Shown in pieces: positions 61,112 through 64,000 of a stretch of DNA of 64,000 nt; the first letter of the stretch is position 1; each line of letters begins with the position of its first letter. A program made the translations under genes and the position numbers. Under the pieces are notes generated by a model. It did no database searches. It had not been told where the DNA came from and saw nothing but the letters and a program-made list of their open reading frames with translations. The DNA is from DATHSY01 sp046729855 (GTDB taxonomy: Bacteria > Actinomycetota > UBA4738 > HRBIN12): the NCBI GenBank assembly GCA_046729855.1, contig JBKPHM010000001.1, positions 1-64,000 on the forward strand, given 5' to 3'.

Positions 61112-62548
61112 ATGCAGGAGGTGGACGTCCCCACCCTAGAACCGGAGCGTTTCGAAGGCGTCCTGGACGCTCCGGCCTTCGAGAGGTTCCTGGAAGCCAT
61201 GTCTCGCGCCCGCGAGGCGCTGGGCGGCCGCCGCATCTGGCATGTCAACTCGACCGAGAAGGGCGGTGGCGTCGCCGAGATGCTGAAGCCCCTCCTCGGC
61301 TACCAGCGGGGCGCTGGGTGGGGGGCCGGGTGGCTCGTCGTCGACGGCGACGACGACTTCTTCCGGGTGACCAAGCGGATCCACAACCATCTGCACGGCG
61401 ACGCTGCGGACGGCGGGCTGGGACCGGACGAGCGCCGCGCCTATGAGGGCGCGCTATCACGCGAGATCGACGACGTCGCCCAGATGGTCACGGACGGGGA
61501 CGTGATGCTCCTCCAGGACCCACAGACGCTCGGGCTCGCGCCTGCGCTCGAACGGGCCGGCGCGCACGTCGTCTGGACGTGCCACGTCGGAATCGACGAC
61601 CCGAACGACGTCGCACGGGGCGCGTGGGCCTTCCTGCGCGGCTACCTGCCGCACTGCGACGCGTACGTGTTCTCGCGCCCGTCGTACATCTGGGATGGTC
61701 TCGAAGGGGATCGCGTGCGCATCATCGCGCCGGCGATCGATCCTTTCGCTCCGAAGAATCAAACGCTCGCCGAGGACACGAGCCGCGACGTCCTCCGGGC
61801 GGCCGGGATCCTCGACGATGGAGCAGGCGAGGACCCGCGGTTCCAGCGGGAGGACGGGTCGGATGGGCGCATCGAGGAGCGGGCGGACGTCATTCAGGAT
61901 GGCTCGCTCCCACCGTCGGCACCGGTCGTGCTCCAGGTCTCGCGGTGGGACAAGCTGAAGGACCACGCGGGCGTGCTCCGCGCGTTCGCGATGCACGTTC
62001 CGCCTCACCTCGACGCGCACCTCGTGTTGGCCGGACCGCGCGCCGACGGCGTGAGCGACGACCCCGAGATGTCGGACGTGATCACCGAGCTCCTTGAGAC
62101 CCGCGACGGGCTCGAGTCGTCCGTGCGCGAACGAACGCACGTCGCCCAGCTCCCGATGGGTGATCTGGAAGCGAGCGACGCGATCGTGAACGCGCTCCAA
62201 CGGCGCGCGGACGTGATCGTGCAGAAGAGCCTCGCGGAGGGGTTCGGCCTCACCATCTCCGAGGGCATGTGGAAGGGACGACCGATCGTCGCCAGCCGCG
62301 TCGGCGGTATCCAGGACCAGGTTGTCCACGACGAGACCGGGCTGCTGATCGACGACCCGTCGGCGCCCGAGCTCGCGGGCGACGCCATTACGCGCCTGCT
62401 CGAGGATGCGGCCACCCGCGAGCGGCTCGGGCGGCAAGCGCACGAACGCGTCCGCGACCACTTCCTGCTGGCCCGGTACCTGGTGCAGCTGGCCGATCTG
62501 CTCGATGACATCGCGCGCGACGGCGGGCGAGCATCCGGATCCACGTGA
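61112..62548 (+). CDS. treT: Trehalose synthase TreT-like glycosyltransferase (GT4, 478 aa)
   Basis: The protein matches NDP-glucose:glucose trehalose synthases: IWHVNSTEKGGGVAEMLKPL at the N-terminus, VVLQVSRWDKLKDHAGVLRAF in the donor domain, and the GT4 donor motif KSLAEGFGLTISEGMWKGRPI with EGFGL...E. It makes trehalose from ADP- or UDP-glucose and glucose. An internal insertion (residues 225-265) is acidic. GAGGAGG four bases before ATG 61112 confirms the start. Trehalose fits a desiccation or osmotic response under the candidate stress promoter. Confidence 0.87.
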   Translation: MQEVDVPTLEPERFEGVLDAPAFERFLEAMSRAREALGGRRIWHVNSTEKGGGVAEMLKPLLGYQRGAGWGAGWLVVDGDDDFFRVTKRIHNHLHGDAADGGLGPDERRAYEGALSREIDDVAQMVTDGDVMLLQDPQTLGLAPALERAGAHVVWTCHVGIDDPNDVARGAWAFLRGYLPHCDAYVFSRPSYIWDGLEGDRVRIIAPAIDPFAPKNQTLAEDTSRDVLRAAGILDDGAGEDPRFQREDGSDGRIEERADVIQDGSLPPSAPVVLQVSRWDKLKDHAGVLRAFAMHVPPHLDAHLVLAGPRADGVSDDPEMSDVITELLETRDGLESSVRERTHVAQLPMGDLEASDAIVNALQRRADVIVQKSLAEGFGLTISEGMWKGRPIVASRVGGIQDQVVHDETGLLIDDPSAPELAGDAITRLLEDAATRERLGRQAHERVRDHFLLARYLVQLADLLDDIARDGGRASGST

Positions 62549-64000
62549 TCCTCTCCCTGTTCATCACGTGCTTCGTGGCCCTGACGGCCGCGACCGTGCT
62601 GCTCATCCTCCTCGGGGCTCGCCTCCACTTCGCGTCGCGCATCCTCGGCATCCTGCTCGGAGCGGCGCTCGCGGTCGGGGCGGGCGAGGTGGCGGCCCGA
62701 CTGTGGGAGCTCGAGCCCGGAGCGGTTCTGCTCGGCGAGGCGTTGCTCGCGGTCTCCGCCCTTATCGTCGCGCTCGCGCGTCCTGTTTGGAACCCGGTCG
62801 GACAGGTGTTCTACGCGAGCTTCCTCTCGGCGGCCGTCGCGTACCTCGGGTTCGCGGCCTGGTACACCCTCGCTGGCGGGCTGTCGACGATCGGCGCCAT
62901 CGCGTCGGGCGTGCTGTTCGCGTTCGAGCTGGGCGCGCTCACGCTCTCGGCGTGGTACGCCTTCGACGGATGCGACGTGGTGTGTCGCGCTCGGTGGCGT
63001 CGGCCTCGACCGAAGCACGATCCGGGCTACCGCCCGAAGGTGTCGCTCCAGGTCCCCGCCTACAACGAGCCGCCGGAGATGCTGATCGAGACCATCCGTT
63101 CGCTCGAGGCGATCGACTACCCGAACCTCGAGATCGTCGTGATCGACAGCAACACGCCCGACGAGTCGGTCTGGAAACCGGTCGCGGAGTACTGCGAGGA
63201 CCGCCCGCGCGTTCGGTTCGTCCACGCAGACGACATCCCCGGCTTCAAGGCCGGCGGCCTGAACCTCCTGCTCCGCGAGCACACACCTCCGGACGTCGAG
63301 ATCATCGGCATCGTCGACGCCGACTACGTCGTCGACCCGAACTACCTGCGAGACCTCGTGGGGTACTTCGCCGACCCCAACCTCGCGTTCGTCCAGACGC
63401 CGCAGGACTACCGCGACTACGAGGGTGATGCGTACCTAACTGCGTGCTACGACGCGTACCGCTACTTCTTCGCCGCGTCGATGCCGTCGAGGAACGACCG
63501 CAACTCGATCATCTTCGCCGGGACGATGGGGCTGATCAGACGGCCGATGCTCGAGGAGCTCGGCGGATGGGCGGAGTGGTGCATCACCGAGGACGCCGAG
63601 ACCTCGCTTCGGATGCTGAAGCGCGGATGGTCGAGTCTCTACATCCACAAGTCGTACGGCACCGGCATCATGCCGCTCACGTTCGCGTCGCTCAAGACGC
63701 AGCGGTTCCGGTGGTGCTTCGGCGGGATCCAGATCCTCAAGCGACATCTGGGCTCGTTGATGCCGTGGAGCAGGGATCGGAGGAACCGCCTCACGATCGC
63801 TCAGCGCTTGGACTACCTGTTCGGCATGCTCCAGTGGTTCAACGACCTTATCTACCTGGGCTTCACGGTGACCCTGCTGGTCACGGCCGCGCTCCTATTC
63901 ATCACGGGCCGGGCGGCGATCCGGCCGCTCCTCGGGGCGCTCGTGCTCCTGCCGTCGGCGCTGATCGCCTCGGGGATCCTACGGGCCGCTTGGACGCTCC
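62545..64000 (+). CDS. Cellulose-synthase-like processive glycosyltransferase 2 (C-terminus beyond window)
   Basis: The N-terminus has about five hydrophobic helices. The GT2 domain then shows VSLQVPAYNEPPEMLIETI, the first Asp in VVIDSNTPD, the DxD as IVDADYVVDP, TEDAETSLRM and the processive-type QRFRW. Two more hydrophobic helices begin before the window edge (LIYLGFTVTLLVTAALLFI). It likely makes and exports a beta-linked polysaccharide. The GTG start overlaps the treT stop by four bases, so it would be stress-coexpressed with trehalose synthesis. Confidence 0.88.
   Translation, partial: MILSLFITCFVALTAATVLLILLGARLHFASRILGILLGAALAVGAGEVAARLWELEPGAVLLGEALLAVSALIVALARPVWNPVGQVFYASFLSAAVAYLGFAAWYTLAGGLSTIGAIASGVLFAFELGALTLSAWYAFDGCDVVCRARWRRPRPKHDPGYRPKVSLQVPAYNEPPEMLIETIRSLEAIDYPNLEIVVIDSNTPDESVWKPVAEYCEDRPRVRFVHADDIPGFKAGGLNLLLREHTPPDVEIIGIVDADYVVDPNYLRDLVGYFADPNLAFVQTPQDYRDYEGDAYLTACYDAYRYFFAASMPSRNDRNSIIFAGTMGLIRRPMLEELGGWAEWCITEDAETSLRMLKRGWSSLYIHKSYGTGIMPLTFASLKTQRFRWCFGGIQILKRHLGSLMPWSRDRRNRLTIAQRLDYLFGMLQWFNDLIYLGFTVTLLVTAALLFITGRAAIRPLLGALVLLPSALIASGILRAAWTL

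Overview
The window is a gene-dense, very high-GC bacterial chromosome segment. GTG starts and 4-base GTGA/ATGA overlaps between consecutive genes are frequent. The gene set points to an uncultured, aerobic, probably soil-dwelling actinobacterium: an F420-type LLM oxidoreductase, Act-Holin-X and DUF3618 proteins, a mycobacterial-type DinB2 polymerase, a PknB-like kinase, and form I CO dehydrogenase. I saw no rRNA, tRNA, CRISPR array or intact mobile element.

Layout. 1-4.7 kb: surface-sugar genes (RfaE1-type kinase, GT4, GT2, radical SAM/SPASM) around an LLM oxidoreductase. 4.7-7.6 kb: a GH13 alpha-glucosidase and small unknown genes. 7.6-19.1 kb: a general-stress region with a STAS anti-anti-sigma factor, an RsbW-like anti-sigma kinase, a SigB/SigF-type sigma factor, CBS, OsmC, Act-Holin-X, DUF3618, BON and phosphoesterase proteins, topoisomerase IB, a LigD-type polymerase, a membrane Ser/Thr kinase and a second, RpoD-like sigma factor. 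19.1-28.7 kb: acyltransferase, lipid and alcohol catabolism, DNA polymerase IV, two tandem nucleoside phosphorylases, PAS and MBL proteins. 28.8-34.0 kb: a form I CO dehydrogenase operon (coxMSL) followed by an XdhC/CoxI-YHS fusion and a membrane protein. 34.1-38.3 kb: membrane proteins, then a more AT-rich accessory patch with an aminoglycoside-nucleotidyltransferase-like gene and gene debris. 38.3-43.5 kb: DinB-fold enzyme, 5'-3' exonuclease, a GcvT-GlyA fusion, cold-shock protein. 43.6-54.6 kb: YceI, HxlR, GNAT, a heterodimeric ABC exporter with one degenerate ATPase site, an M1-like peptidase, an APC permease with a cyclase-family hydrolase. 54.6-64 kb: phosphoesterase, RidA, nucleotide cyclase, SGNH hydrolase, DivIVA-like protein, an EEP-domain membrane protein, a trehalose synthase and a cellulose-synthase-like GT2 that runs off the right end.

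The main discovery is regulatory. A strikingly uniform sigma-B/sigma-F-type promoter, GTTT-N16-GGG(T/A)A, occurs at least ten times (plus two near-matches). It sits directly in front of the sigma operon itself and of nearly every stress gene around it, often as back-to-back divergent pairs. This suggests a compact, autoregulated stress regulon that also feeds a second sigma factor, a membrane kinase and trehalose synthesis. One copy points antisense into osmC.

Other points worth attention are the CoxI-YHS fusion beside CO dehydrogenase (possible Cu delivery), the 885-aa GcvT-GlyA fusion, the two divergent paralogues of an unknown Cys-containing family, and an unknown gene translationally coupled to DNA polymerase IV.
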